From positions 1 to 40,162 of the forward strand of contig CAJFVW010000193.1 in assembly GCA_904420575.1 (NCBI GenBank): DNA of 40,162 nt, in the 5' to 3' direction. Under the pieces are notes generated by a model. The model saw only the letters and a list, made by a program, of their open reading frames with translations. It was not told the origin of the DNA and did not search any database. This DNA is from an uncultured Gordonibacter sp. (GTDB lineage: Bacteria > Actinomycetota > Coriobacteriia > Coriobacteriales > Eggerthellaceae). A program made the position numbers and the translations under genes. Positions 33,780 through 40,162 of this stretch are shown here, piece by piece (position 1 is the stretch's first letter; each line of letters opens with the position of its first letter).

Positions 33780-35180
33780 CTACCGGAGGGATTCGCGCTC
33801 GATCATGTTGTGGAGGCTCTGGCGGTCGCGCACGCCCACCTTGCGGTAGATGCTGCTGACGTGGTTCTTGGCGGTGCCCAGAGCGATGCACAGTTCGTCG
33901 GCGATGAAGGGCGCGCTGCGCCCGCGCGCCAACAGGCCGAGCACTTCCAGCTCGCGTGCCGTCAGGCCGCAGGCGGCGGCGATGGCTGCGCACTTCTCTT
34001 CGTACAGGCTGTCGGCCGAAGGCTCCACGTGCACGCGGTACATGCGGTCGAGCTCGGAACTGGAGAACAGGAGCGTGCCGGCCACCACCAGGCATGCGAT
34101 GCAGGCGAACGCCACCCCGACCGTGCTCGCCTGCATGTTCGCCAGCGCTTCGCCGGCGAGCGTCCCCAGAAGCGACCCGGCGCGCGCCACGAACAGTGCC
34201 GTGCCGAACACGAGCACCACGGGCTTGCGCGCCCGGAACGCCACGTCGGAAGAGACCAGCATGATGAACATGTCCAGAGAGTAGCCGCCGAAGATCATGA
34301 TGCCCTCGCCTAGGAACAGGTCTTCCGGCGGCAGCACGAACACGAGCGCGAAGCCGCAGGCGAGCGCAGGCAGTATGGGGCGGTAGAGCGCAGTGGGCTC
34401 GTCGGTGGGAGCGGCCACGAACAGGTAGGCGGTGAAAGCCAGCAAGCACAGGCCGCCGAACGCGAAGGCCAGGTCAACCGAGGCGCTCGTCCCGGTGAGC
34501 ACCTTCTGCGACACGCCCCACACGGCATTCGCCACGAACAGCGCGACGAGAGCCTTGGCCACGGGCACGGCGTCCCAGGTGGCATGCTGGTGCACCGGCG
34601 CGCGCCGGGGGGCGCGCTGGGCGAAGCTGTAGCCCACGAGCGAGGCCAGCGGCAAGAGCGCGCTTGCGGCGATGGCCGCCGACAGCGGCAGGGCGCGCAC
34701 GAAGAAGAACAGGACGAAGGCGGCCGTGTACGACACGCATAGCAGCCGGCCTACGTAGCCGGTGGCAAGCGTGCTCCACAGCGTGCCCCAGGAAACCAGC
34801 AGCAGGGCGTTTCCCAGCGAGAACGCCGCTACGGCGATCACGAACAGCGCGCCGCCGCCCACGGTCAGAAGCCCGGTATGTGCCACGACGCCCATGCCCA
34901 CCGATCCCGCCACCGACAGCACGCCCGTGAGCGCCTGTACGCCGCCGAAGCCGATGCGTCCCTTGAGGTCGAGCCGCCCCAGCAGCACGACCACGGCATA
35001 GCCCAGGCAGCTTGCTATGAGCAGCAACGCGGAAAGGCTCAGGTGGAAGGGGGTGGACGCAGGGTTGGGAAGCAGCACGTCGGTGCACATGGCGACCATC
35101 CACCATGTCTGCCAGAAGCCCAGGCCGACGAAGCTCAGAAGCTTCCCGCCGCCCTTGGGCTCGCTTGACGCGTTCGCCAT
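33780..35180 (-). CDS. Membrane-bound LuxR-family regulator (12-helix sensor plus HTH)
   Basis: 466 residues with GGGAGGGG before the ATG. About twelve hydrophobic helices fill residues 12-385, resembling an MFS-like sensor. The last 65 residues form a LuxR-type helix-turn-helix: Leu-Thr-Ala-Arg-Glu-Leu-Glu-Val-Leu-Gly-Leu-Leu-Ala-Arg-Gly, then Ala-Leu-Gly-Thr-Ala-Lys-Asn-His-Val-Ser-Ser-Ile-Tyr-Arg-Lys. This architecture is a hallmark of Eggerthellaceae and usually sits next to the reductase or transporter it controls, so the flavoprotein at 31694 is the likely target. A minus-strand TATGAT box lies at 35223-35228. Confidence 0.88.
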   Translation of the reverse strand: MANASSEPKGGGKLLSFVGLGFWQTWWMVAMCTDVLLPNPASTPFHLSLSALLLIASCLGYAVVVLLGRLDLKGRIGFGGVQALTGVLSVAGSVGMGVVAHTGLLTVGGGALFVIAVAAFSLGNALLLVSWGTLWSTLATGYVGRLLCVSYTAAFVLFFFVRALPLSAAIAASALLPLASLVGYSFAQRAPRRAPVHQHATWDAVPVAKALVALFVANAVWGVSQKVLTGTSASVDLAFAFGGLCLLAFTAYLFVAAPTDEPTALYRPILPALACGFALVFVLPPEDLFLGEGIMIFGGYSLDMFIMLVSSDVAFRARKPVVLVFGTALFVARAGSLLGTLAGEALANMQASTVGVAFACIACLVVAGTLLFSSSELDRMYRVHVEPSADSLYEEKCAAIAAACGLTARELEVLGLLARGRSAPFIADELCIALGTAKNHVSSIYRKVGVRDRQSLHNMIERESLR

Positions 35181-35338
35181 GAGTCCCCTCCCGCACTGCC
35201 TCTATCCGCCCGAGCGAATGTGATCATACCATAGGTGGGGGAAGGGCTGCAGCCCGCAGTCTGCTCGCCGGCGACAGCGCAGCCCGCATGCGCAGCCACC
35301 GCGCCCGCGCGTCCGCCGTTCCCGCAAGGTTGGCGCGC

Positions 35339-36373
35339 TCACGCTGCGGCGTCGCCGGGGATGGAGGGGATGGCCACGATGAAGCAGGCGCCGCCTTCGG
35401 GCAGGTTGATGGCCTCCACGGTGCCGTCGTGCGCCTCCACCACCGACTTCACGATGGCAAGTCCCAGGCCCGTGCCGCCCGTGCCGCGGCTGCGCGAGGA
35501 ATCGGTGCGGTAGAAGCGGTCGAACAGAAGCGCCGGGTCGGCGTCGCCGAACCCGCAGCCGTCGTCCTTCACGGCGACGATGGAGTTGCCGCGCAGGCCG
35601 AACAGCTCTATGACGATGTGGCCGCCGGGTTCGATGAACCGGCTGGCGTTCTCCACCAGGTTCGACACCACCTGCTTCAGACGATCGGGGCTGCCCAGCA
35701 CGTCGGGTGCCTCGCCGACCACTTCGGCGTGCGCCTCGCAATCGCGCAGGATGGGCTCCAGCATGTCGAGCACCTCGTTGCACACCTTGGTCAGGTTCAC
35801 GCGCGAAAGCTCGAAGGGCATGATGTCGTTCTCGATGCGCTTGAGCGTCAGGAGGTCGTTCGTCAGGCGGCTCAGCCGCTCGCTTTCGCCGATGATGATG
35901 GAGAGGAACTTCTCGTGCATCTCCGGTGGCAGGTCGGGATCCAGAAGCATCTCGGCGTTGCCGCGGATGGCCGTCAGCGGCGTGCGCAGCTCGTGCGCCA
36001 CGTCGCTGACGAACGCGGCCTGCCGGCGCTCCTTGAGCGCGAGGTCCTTCTGCTGGGCTTTCGCGGTGCGAGCGAGCTGGTTGAAGCTGCGTGCCAGCTC
36101 GTCGGCCTCGTACAGCCGTCCGTCGGGTGTGAACGCCGCCTCGTCGCCCACATGGAACGCCTTGGCGCGCTTGACCAACAGCAACAGCGGCTCGGCCAGG
36201 AAATGCCCGATCAGAAGGCTGAGCGTGAATGTGACGGCCGCGCCGGGCGCCAGAAGCAGAAACGCCTTCGGCGGTATGCCGAAGGCGAAGAAGCAGGCGA
36301 GCAGGACGACCGAACCGAAGAGAAGGGCAAGCAGCGTTGCCAGAAGCGAGAAGTATGTCTGCAGTCTTTTTAT
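35339..36373 (-). CDS. Sensor histidine kinase with non-canonical start codon
   Basis: The kinase core is clear: phosphoacceptor His in Val-Ala-His-Glu-Leu-Arg-Thr-Pro-Leu, an N-box with Glu-Asn-Ala, Asp-Asp-Gly-Cys-Gly-Phe-Gly, and Gly-Thr-Gly-Gly-Thr-Gly-Leu-Gly-Leu-Ala. The first ATG/GTG/TTG in frame is the TTG at 36184, but the frame stays open upstream and encodes two good membrane helices (plus-strand positions about 36200-36355), as this family needs. No canonical start lies between the upstream in-frame stop and 36184. I place the start at an ATA (36373) overlapping the regulator's TAA (ATAA, like an ATGA coupling), giving 344 residues with His127. A CTG at 36364 is the alternative. 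It forms a two-component pair with the preceding gene. Confidence 0.8.
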   Translation of the reverse strand: MKRLQTYFSLLATLLALLFGSVVLLACFFAFGIPPKAFLLLAPGAAVTFTLSLLIGHFLAEPLLLLVKRAKAFHVGDEAAFTPDGRLYEADELARSFNQLARTAKAQQKDLALKERRQAAFVSDVAHELRTPLTAIRGNAEMLLDPDLPPEMHEKFLSIIIGESERLSRLTNDLLTLKRIENDIMPFELSRVNLTKVCNEVLDMLEPILRDCEAHAEVVGEAPDVLGSPDRLKQVVSNLVENASRFIEPGGHIVIELFGLRGNSIVAVKDDGCGFGDADPALLFDRFYRTDSSRSRGTGGTGLGLAIVKSVVEAHDGTVEAINLPEGGACFIVAIPSIPGDAAA

Positions 36374-37065
36374 TGTTTGAACCTGTATCCATACCCGCGA
36401 ACCGTCTCCACCAAACCGGGGTCGTACCCGGCCGACTCAATCTTATCACGGAGTCGCTTGATATGGGTGTCGACGGTCTTCGTCTCCGTCAAGTATTCCC
36501 AACCCCAGGCATCGCGCAACAGGTCCTCGCGCGAAACCACCTTGCCCGCGCTCTTCATGAGGCTGGCCAACAGCTCGAACTCGCGCGGCGTGAGGTCGAT
36601 CTCGCCCTTGCTGCCCGATGCCGTGTGGGCGTCCTCGTCGAGCGTGATGCCGCTGGCCGTGATGGCGTGGTTGGCGCCGGGGAAGTCGCCGCCGGAGCCG
36701 CGGCGCAAAAGGGCGCGCACGCGGGCGATGAGCTCGCGCACCCCGAAGGGCTTGGCCAGGTAGTCGTCCCCGCCGATCTCCAGCCCGACCACCTTGTCCA
36801 GCTCGGTGTCGCGCGCGGACAGGAACAGCACGGGGGCGGTCGTCTTGGACCGCAGGCGGCGGCAGAGCTCGTAGCCGTCCATGCCGGGCAGCATGATGTC
36901 GAGCACGAACAGGTCGTAGGAGTTCTTCGTGGCGAGTGCCAGCGCGTCCTCGCCGTTGTCGACGACGTCGGTGTAGAATCCTTCCTTCTTGAGCGCATAA
37001 CTGACGAATTCCGTGATGGAAGGCTCGTCGTCAACGACGAGAATGCGATTCGGCGTTTCGTTCAT
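36370..37065 (-). CDS. OmpR/PhoB-family response regulator
   Basis: 231 residues starting at Met-Asn-Glu-Thr, GAAAGG upstream. The receiver domain (residues 7-120) has the Val-Asp-Asp-Glu acidic pair, phosphoacceptor Asp56 in Val-Leu-Asp-Ile-Met-Leu-Pro, and Lys in Ala-Lys-Pro-Phe. The C-terminal winged helix (about 135-231) contains Leu-Thr-Pro-Arg-Glu-Phe-Glu-Leu-Leu and ends Val-Arg-Gly-Tyr-Gly-Tyr-Arg-Phe. It is partnered with the kinase immediately after it and divergent from coaX. The regulon is not evident. Confidence 0.93.
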   Translation of the reverse strand: MNETPNRILVVDDEPSITEFVSYALKKEGFYTDVVDNGEDALALATKNSYDLFVLDIMLPGMDGYELCRRLRSKTTAPVLFLSARDTELDKVVGLEIGGDDYLAKPFGVRELIARVRALLRRGSGGDFPGANHAITASGITLDEDAHTASGSKGEIDLTPREFELLASLMKSAGKVVSREDLLRDAWGWEYLTETKTVDTHIKRLRDKIESAGYDPGLVETVRGYGYRFKQ

Positions 37066-37132
37066 AAGAGGCCTTTCTGTGCACGTTGCTGACAACGGAA
37101 AGCTTGAGGGGAAGTGCGCGTTGCTCGGTTGT

Positions 37133-37140
37133 TATAATAG
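37133..37140. promoter_or_regulatory. Shared -10 region of coaX and the two-component operon
   Basis: TATAAT at 37133-37138 reads toward coaX, and TATTAT on the minus strand (37140-37135) reads toward the response regulator. The -35 boxes on both sides are poor. The coaX leader then has AAGGAG about 12 bases before its ATG. Confidence 0.4.
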
Positions 37141-37193
37141 CCAAGAGGAAACTATAGACATTTCGCCCGTTCGCGAAGGAGTTTGTCAAGAAC

Positions 37194-37967
37194 ATGTTAC
37201 TTGCTATCGACGTGGGCAACACGCAGACCGTCATCGGCGTGTACCGCGAGGCGGCCCTGGTAGGCATGTGGCGTGTGGCCACGAACAAGAGCCATACGGC
37301 GGACGAGGTACGCATCAAGCTTCTGCCGCTGTTCGAATCGGCAGGGCTGTCGTTTGCGGAGGTGCGCGGCGCGGCGCTGGCTTCGGTCGTGCCGCAGTTG
37401 ACGCAGGCATGGACGCAGGCGCTGCACGACCTGACCGGCGCAGAGGCGCTCGTGTGCTCGGCCGAGACGGCGGCGGCAGGGGGGCTGTTCCGGACAGACT
37501 ATCCGGCACCGCACGAAATCGGTGCCGACCGCATTGCGGATGCGGTGGCCGCGAAGGAGCGCTACGGCGCGCCGGTGGTGGTGGTGGACTTCGGAACGGC
37601 CACGAACATCGAGGTGACCGACCGGGACGGGAACTTCGTTGGCGGCGTCATCGCCCCAGGAGTGGAGACCTCGGCCGCGGCCCTGTTCTCGCATGCCACG
37701 CGTCTGGCCGCCATCGAGCTGGCCGATCCGCACCAGGCCATCGGCACCAGCACGGAAACCGCCATCCAGGCCGGCATCGTCTATGGGGAGGCCGACCGCG
37801 TGGACGGGCTCGTGCGGCGCATCTTCGCGCAGCTGGGCTACGAGGCGCCGGTCGTGGCCACGGGCGGCCTGGCGACGTGCGTGGCCGAGCTTTCGGCCAC
37901 CATCACGCACGTCGATCCCGAACTGACGCTGGAGGGCCTGAGGCTCATCGCCGCCGCTCAGGACTGA
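37194..37967 (+). CDS. coaX: Type III pantothenate kinase
   Basis: 257 residues. Phosphorylates pantothenate, the first step of coenzyme A synthesis. The ASKHA-fold motifs are Ile-Asp-Val-Gly-Asn-Thr (residues 5-10), Glu-Ile-Gly-Ala-Asp-Arg near 108, and Val-Asp-Phe-Gly-Thr-Ala near 126, with Ala-Thr-Gly-Gly-Leu near 222. The C-terminus overlaps the convergent diguanylate cyclase by ten bases. Confidence 0.94.
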   Translation: MLLAIDVGNTQTVIGVYREAALVGMWRVATNKSHTADEVRIKLLPLFESAGLSFAEVRGAALASVVPQLTQAWTQALHDLTGAEALVCSAETAAAGGLFRTDYPAPHEIGADRIADAVAAKERYGAPVVVVDFGTATNIEVTDRDGNFVGGVIAPGVETSAAALFSHATRLAAIELADPHQAIGTSTETAIQAGIVYGEADRVDGLVRRIFAQLGYEAPVVATGGLATCVAELSATITHVDPELTLEGLRLIAAAQD

Positions 37968-38905
37968 ACGGCACCATACACGCAGATGCGGTTCTTCCCG
38001 CGGTGCTTCGCCTCGTAGAGCGCCTTGTCCGCCTTGTCGATGACGGCGTCGTACGTGAGGTCGTCCAGGCCCGTCGCGTACACGCCGATGCTCACGGTGG
38101 GCGTGCAGGGACTGGCGGCCGTGCTGCCTTTGATGAGGGCCACCATCGCGTCCAGGCGCCGCAACGCCTCCGGCAGCCCGATGCGTTCGAGCAGCAGGAC
38201 GAACTCGTCGCCTCCCATGCGGCTGGCCACGTCGGTGGCACGGCAGTTGTCGCGCAGGATGACCCCGATCTCGCGCAGCAGCGCGTCCCCTTCGATATGG
38301 CCCCTGCTGTCGTTCACCTGCTTGAAGTCGTCGATGTCGATGATGGCGCACACGCTGCTGCGCCGCACCTCGGGGTCGGCGAGCGCATGGTTGACCAGAC
38401 GCTCGGCAGTGGCATGGTTGACCAGCCCCGTCATGGAGTCGTGCTCGGCTTTCCAACGCAAGGCACGTTCGTCCTGGATGTTGTCCACGTACCCGACGAC
38501 GTGCCGCACGCCGTCCTGGTCGCTTGCCGCGCGCAGATGAGCGCGGTGCCATTCGAACGCGCCGGTTCCGTAGTTCGCCAGGTATTCGAACAGCGCCTCG
38601 CTGCCCGCATCCGCCGCCGCCAGGGCGTTTTTCACGGTTGCGGCGCTGTCCGCGCACACGACGTTCGCCCGTGCTTCGTCGAACGACGCGAGATAGGCGG
38701 GTATCCGGCTGGGCTGCGCCGGGCATGCGGGATCCTGGAGGCCAGGCTGTAGTTCCATGAGGTCTTCGGAGGGCAGGTAGTCGAAGGTGAAGGCGTGGGC
38801 CATCATGCACAGCAGACGGTCCCGGCATGCCTGCCAGGCCTCGGCGGGCGGCGTGGCCTCGTGGAAGGGAGGGGTGCTGTCGGTTGTGGGAGAGGTCTGC
38901 TCCAA
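37958..38905 (-). CDS. Diguanylate cyclase with N-terminal PAS-like domain
   Basis: About 315 residues. The GGDEF domain (last 165 residues) has Asp-Ile-Asp-Asp-Phe-Lys-Gln-Val-Asn-Asp, an intact Met-Gly-Gly-Asp-Glu-Phe, and Ala-Asp-Lys-Ala-Leu-Tyr, so it should make cyclic-di-GMP. I see no full Arg-x-x-Asp inhibitory site. The N-terminal part ending Val-Val-Gly-Tyr-Val-Asp-Asn-Ile-Gln-Asp-Glu resembles a PAS fold leading into the cyclase. No membrane helix. No ATG or GTG start fits; TTG at 38905 with GGGAAGAAAG upstream is preferred, TTG at 38944 is possible. Divergent from an XRE regulator. Confidence 0.85.
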   Translation of the reverse strand: MEQTSPTTDSTPPFHEATPPAEAWQACRDRLLCMMAHAFTFDYLPSEDLMELQPGLQDPACPAQPSRIPAYLASFDEARANVVCADSAATVKNALAAADAGSEALFEYLANYGTGAFEWHRAHLRAASDQDGVRHVVGYVDNIQDERALRWKAEHDSMTGLVNHATAERLVNHALADPEVRRSSVCAIIDIDDFKQVNDSRGHIEGDALLREIGVILRDNCRATDVASRMGGDEFVLLLERIGLPEALRRLDAMVALIKGSTAASPCTPTVSIGVYATGLDDLTYDAVIDKADKALYEAKHRGKNRICVYGAVQS

Positions 38906-38942
38906 CGTTCGTCTTTCTTCCCGTCGACGGTTTCGGATCGAC

Positions 38943-38980
38943 AAGTCATCAAGTCAGTGATGACTTACTATAGAAAGTCA
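38943..38980. promoter_or_regulatory. Dyad operator between diguanylate cyclase and XRE regulator
   Basis: AAGTCATCA (38943-38951) and TGATGACTT (38958-38966) are a perfect nine-bp inverted repeat around AGTCAG. A third AAGTCA half-site lies at 38975-38980. A minus-strand TATAGT box (about 38968-38974) for the cyclase lies between these sites. The third half-site is where the xre -35 box should be, relative to CATAAT at 38998-39003. Binding by the XRE product would control both genes. Confidence 0.55.
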
Positions 38981-39012
38981 TAGCCGGTATTGTACCGCAT
39001 AATCTGTGATCC

Positions 39013-39225
39013 ATGGACAAAGATCGGAGATACATGCTCGGTTCGAAGATTCGCGCCCTGCGAGAGCAGCAGCACCTGTCGCAACGTAGGTTCGCCCTCA
39101 TGGCCGGGACCAGCCAGTCGTATCTTTGGGAGATAGAGACGGGCCGGGCGAGCGTGGGGCTCGACGTGCTGTGCTCCATGGCCGATGCCCTGGGGGTTCC
39201 CGTCAAGGACCTGATCGATTTCTGA
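39013..39225 (+). CDS. Small XRE-family helix-turn-helix regulator
   Basis: 70 residues, almost entirely one HTH_3 domain: Leu-Gly-Ser-Lys-Ile-Arg-Ala-Leu-Arg, then Leu-Ser-Gln-Arg-Arg-Phe-Ala, Thr-Ser-Gln-Ser-Tyr-Leu-Trp-Glu-Ile-Glu-Thr-Gly and Leu-Cys-Ser-Met-Ala-Asp-Ala-Leu. No effector domain. The ATG at 39013 is ten bases after CATAAT, near leaderless; the ATG at 39034 has GGAG and would trim seven residues. It is likely to repress its own promoter and the divergent cyclase. Confidence 0.85.
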   Translation: MDKDRRYMLGSKIRALREQQHLSQRRFALMAGTSQSYLWEIETGRASVGLDVLCSMADALGVPVKDLIDF

Positions 39226-39592
39226 CGGCAGCTTTGGGCGCCGGCGGCCTTGGGAAGGGGACGCGGGCGGGCTGCCGTGCTGCCGCAGGTTGCCGCCGTA
39301 GGCGCGGGCGGGCATGCCGCCGCAGGTTGCCTGCAGGCGCAAACGGGCGAATGCTGCAGGTTGCCGCCGCGCCGCAGGAGGGCCGCTGTGCCGCTGCGGG
39401 ATGTCGCCGCAGGCAGGCGCCGTCGACACGATTCCGGTTAATGGTATTCTGCCGCCCTTGGAGGAAGGGACGTTCTCGTTTATTCGCAAAGCCGCTAGAA
39501 TGCTATCTGTTCCGCAAAGCCTTTCCTGAACGCGCGATGCAGCGGGGTGCAGCGTTCTACTTCCACGGCAGACCGACGAGAAAGAGGCCTCT
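39226..39592. other. Leader region of fhs with degenerate repeats
   Basis: No gene is seen in these 367 bp. A CCGCAGGTTGCC-like motif recurs at about 39283, 39320 and 39354 (period about 37). TAGAAT at 39496-39501 is a probable -10 box for the ligase gene, giving a leader of roughly 85 nt. I do not recognise a tetrahydrofolate or other riboswitch. Confidence 0.5.
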
Positions 39593-40162
39593 ATGTTGAG
39601 CGACATCGAAATTGCCCAAGCGACGCAGCCCGAGCACATACGCGCCATCGCCGAAAAGGCGGGCGTCGCCGAGGAACATCTCGAGCTGTACGGCAACTAC
39701 AAGGCGAAGGTCGACTACAACCTGCTGGTGGAAGATCGGCACGAACCGGGCAAGTTGGTCCTGGTGACGGCCATCAACCCCACGCCTGCGGGAGAAGGCA
39801 AGACCACCACCACCGTCGGCTTGGCCGACGCGTTGGCGCGCCAAGGCAGAAATGTGGTCGTGGCGCTGCGCGAGCCTTCGCTCGGCCCCGTGTTCGGCAT
39901 CAAAGGCGGCGCGGCTGGCGGCGGGTACGCCCAGGTCATTCCCATGGAGGACATCAACCTGCACTTCACGGGCGACTTCCACGCCATCGGGGCCGCCAAC
40001 AACCTTCTGGCCGCCATGCTGGACAACCACATCCAGCAGGGCAACGAACTGGGCATCGACGTGCGCAAGATCACCTGGAAGCGCGTGGTGGACATGAACG
40101 ACCGCCAGCTGCGCAACGTGGTGGACGGCCTGGGCGGCAAGGCCCACGGCATGCCGCGCGAG
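39593..40162 (+). CDS. fhs: Formate-tetrahydrofolate ligase, N-terminal part (runs off the window)
   Basis: 190 codons seen of about 555. The ligase makes 10-formyl-tetrahydrofolate from formate, ATP and THF, feeding purine synthesis and one-carbon metabolism. The N-terminus Gln-Pro-Glu-His-Ile, the Asn-Tyr-Lys-Ala-Lys-Val segment, the P-loop Thr-Pro-Ala-Gly-Glu-Gly-Lys-Thr-Thr, the Arg-Glu-Pro-Ser-Leu-Gly-Pro and the Asn-Leu-His-Phe-Thr-Gly-Asp motifs are all diagnostic. AAAGAGG precedes the ATG. Confidence 0.95.
   Translation, partial: MLSDIEIAQATQPEHIRAIAEKAGVAEEHLELYGNYKAKVDYNLLVEDRHEPGKLVLVTAINPTPAGEGKTTTTVGLADALARQGRNVVVALREPSLGPVFGIKGGAAGGGYAQVIPMEDINLHFTGDFHAIGAANNLLAAMLDNHIQQGNELGIDVRKITWKRVVDMNDRQLRNVVDGLGGKAHGMPRE

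Noticed and set aside
39283-39364. CRISPR-like array
   Set aside because: Only three degenerate 12-base copies with no uniform repeat or spacer length and no cas genes.

Overview
The window is high-GC DNA with frequent Shine-Dalgarno sites. It carries Tat-exported FAD reductases with lipobox signals, a 12-helix membrane LuxR regulator, a molybdenum-enzyme tail with a mini-ferredoxin, and housekeeping genes of actinobacterial style. Together these suggest an anaerobic gut Coriobacteriia, most likely an Eggerthellaceae member. That is an inference from gene content; I cannot name genus or species from sequence alone.

Region 1 (1-9.5 kb) is accessory metabolism. It holds the end of a molybdopterin oxidoreductase, a 111-residue two-cluster ferredoxin and an SLC13/DASS anion transporter. 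After these come a 55-residue membrane peptide, a zinc-ribbon protein with a Gly-Ala-Pro tail, an arylamine N-acetyltransferase, a Tat flavoprotein reductase, a ZIP metal transporter, a small membrane protein on the minus strand and a YqhD-like alcohol dehydrogenase.

Region 2 (9.5-27.4 kb) is mostly housekeeping. A tight overlapping operon runs rlmD-like methyltransferase, PAS-GGDEF-PAS-GGDEF-EAL protein, tilS, then an ArsB/SLC13-type permease. It is followed by maf, hpt, ftsH, a folP-folK fusion, biotin ligase, a MATE transporter and bioY. Several of these enzymes carry low-complexity inserts or tails, and the biotin ligase has a 73-codon in-frame insertion of lower GC.

Region 3 (27.5-35.2 kb) has an acetamidase/formamidase followed by an APC permease. 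Then, on the minus strand, come fabH behind a FabT-like operator, a second Tat flavoprotein, and the membrane LuxR regulator that probably controls it.

Region 4 (35.3-40.2 kb) is a two-component system (the kinase has no canonical start codon), coaX, a diguanylate cyclase divergent from a small XRE regulator across a clear dyad, and the 5' part of formate-tetrahydrofolate ligase.

Noncoding DNA is rich in strong inverted repeats: a 100-nt hairpin at 9549-9648, a 25-bp interrupted repeat at 17674-17775, a 19-bp palindrome at 28586-28625 and a 24-bp perfect hairpin at 33712-33766. Several promoters place the -10 box exactly where a leaderless mRNA would begin. No tRNA, rRNA, CRISPR array, complete insertion sequence or phage module was seen.
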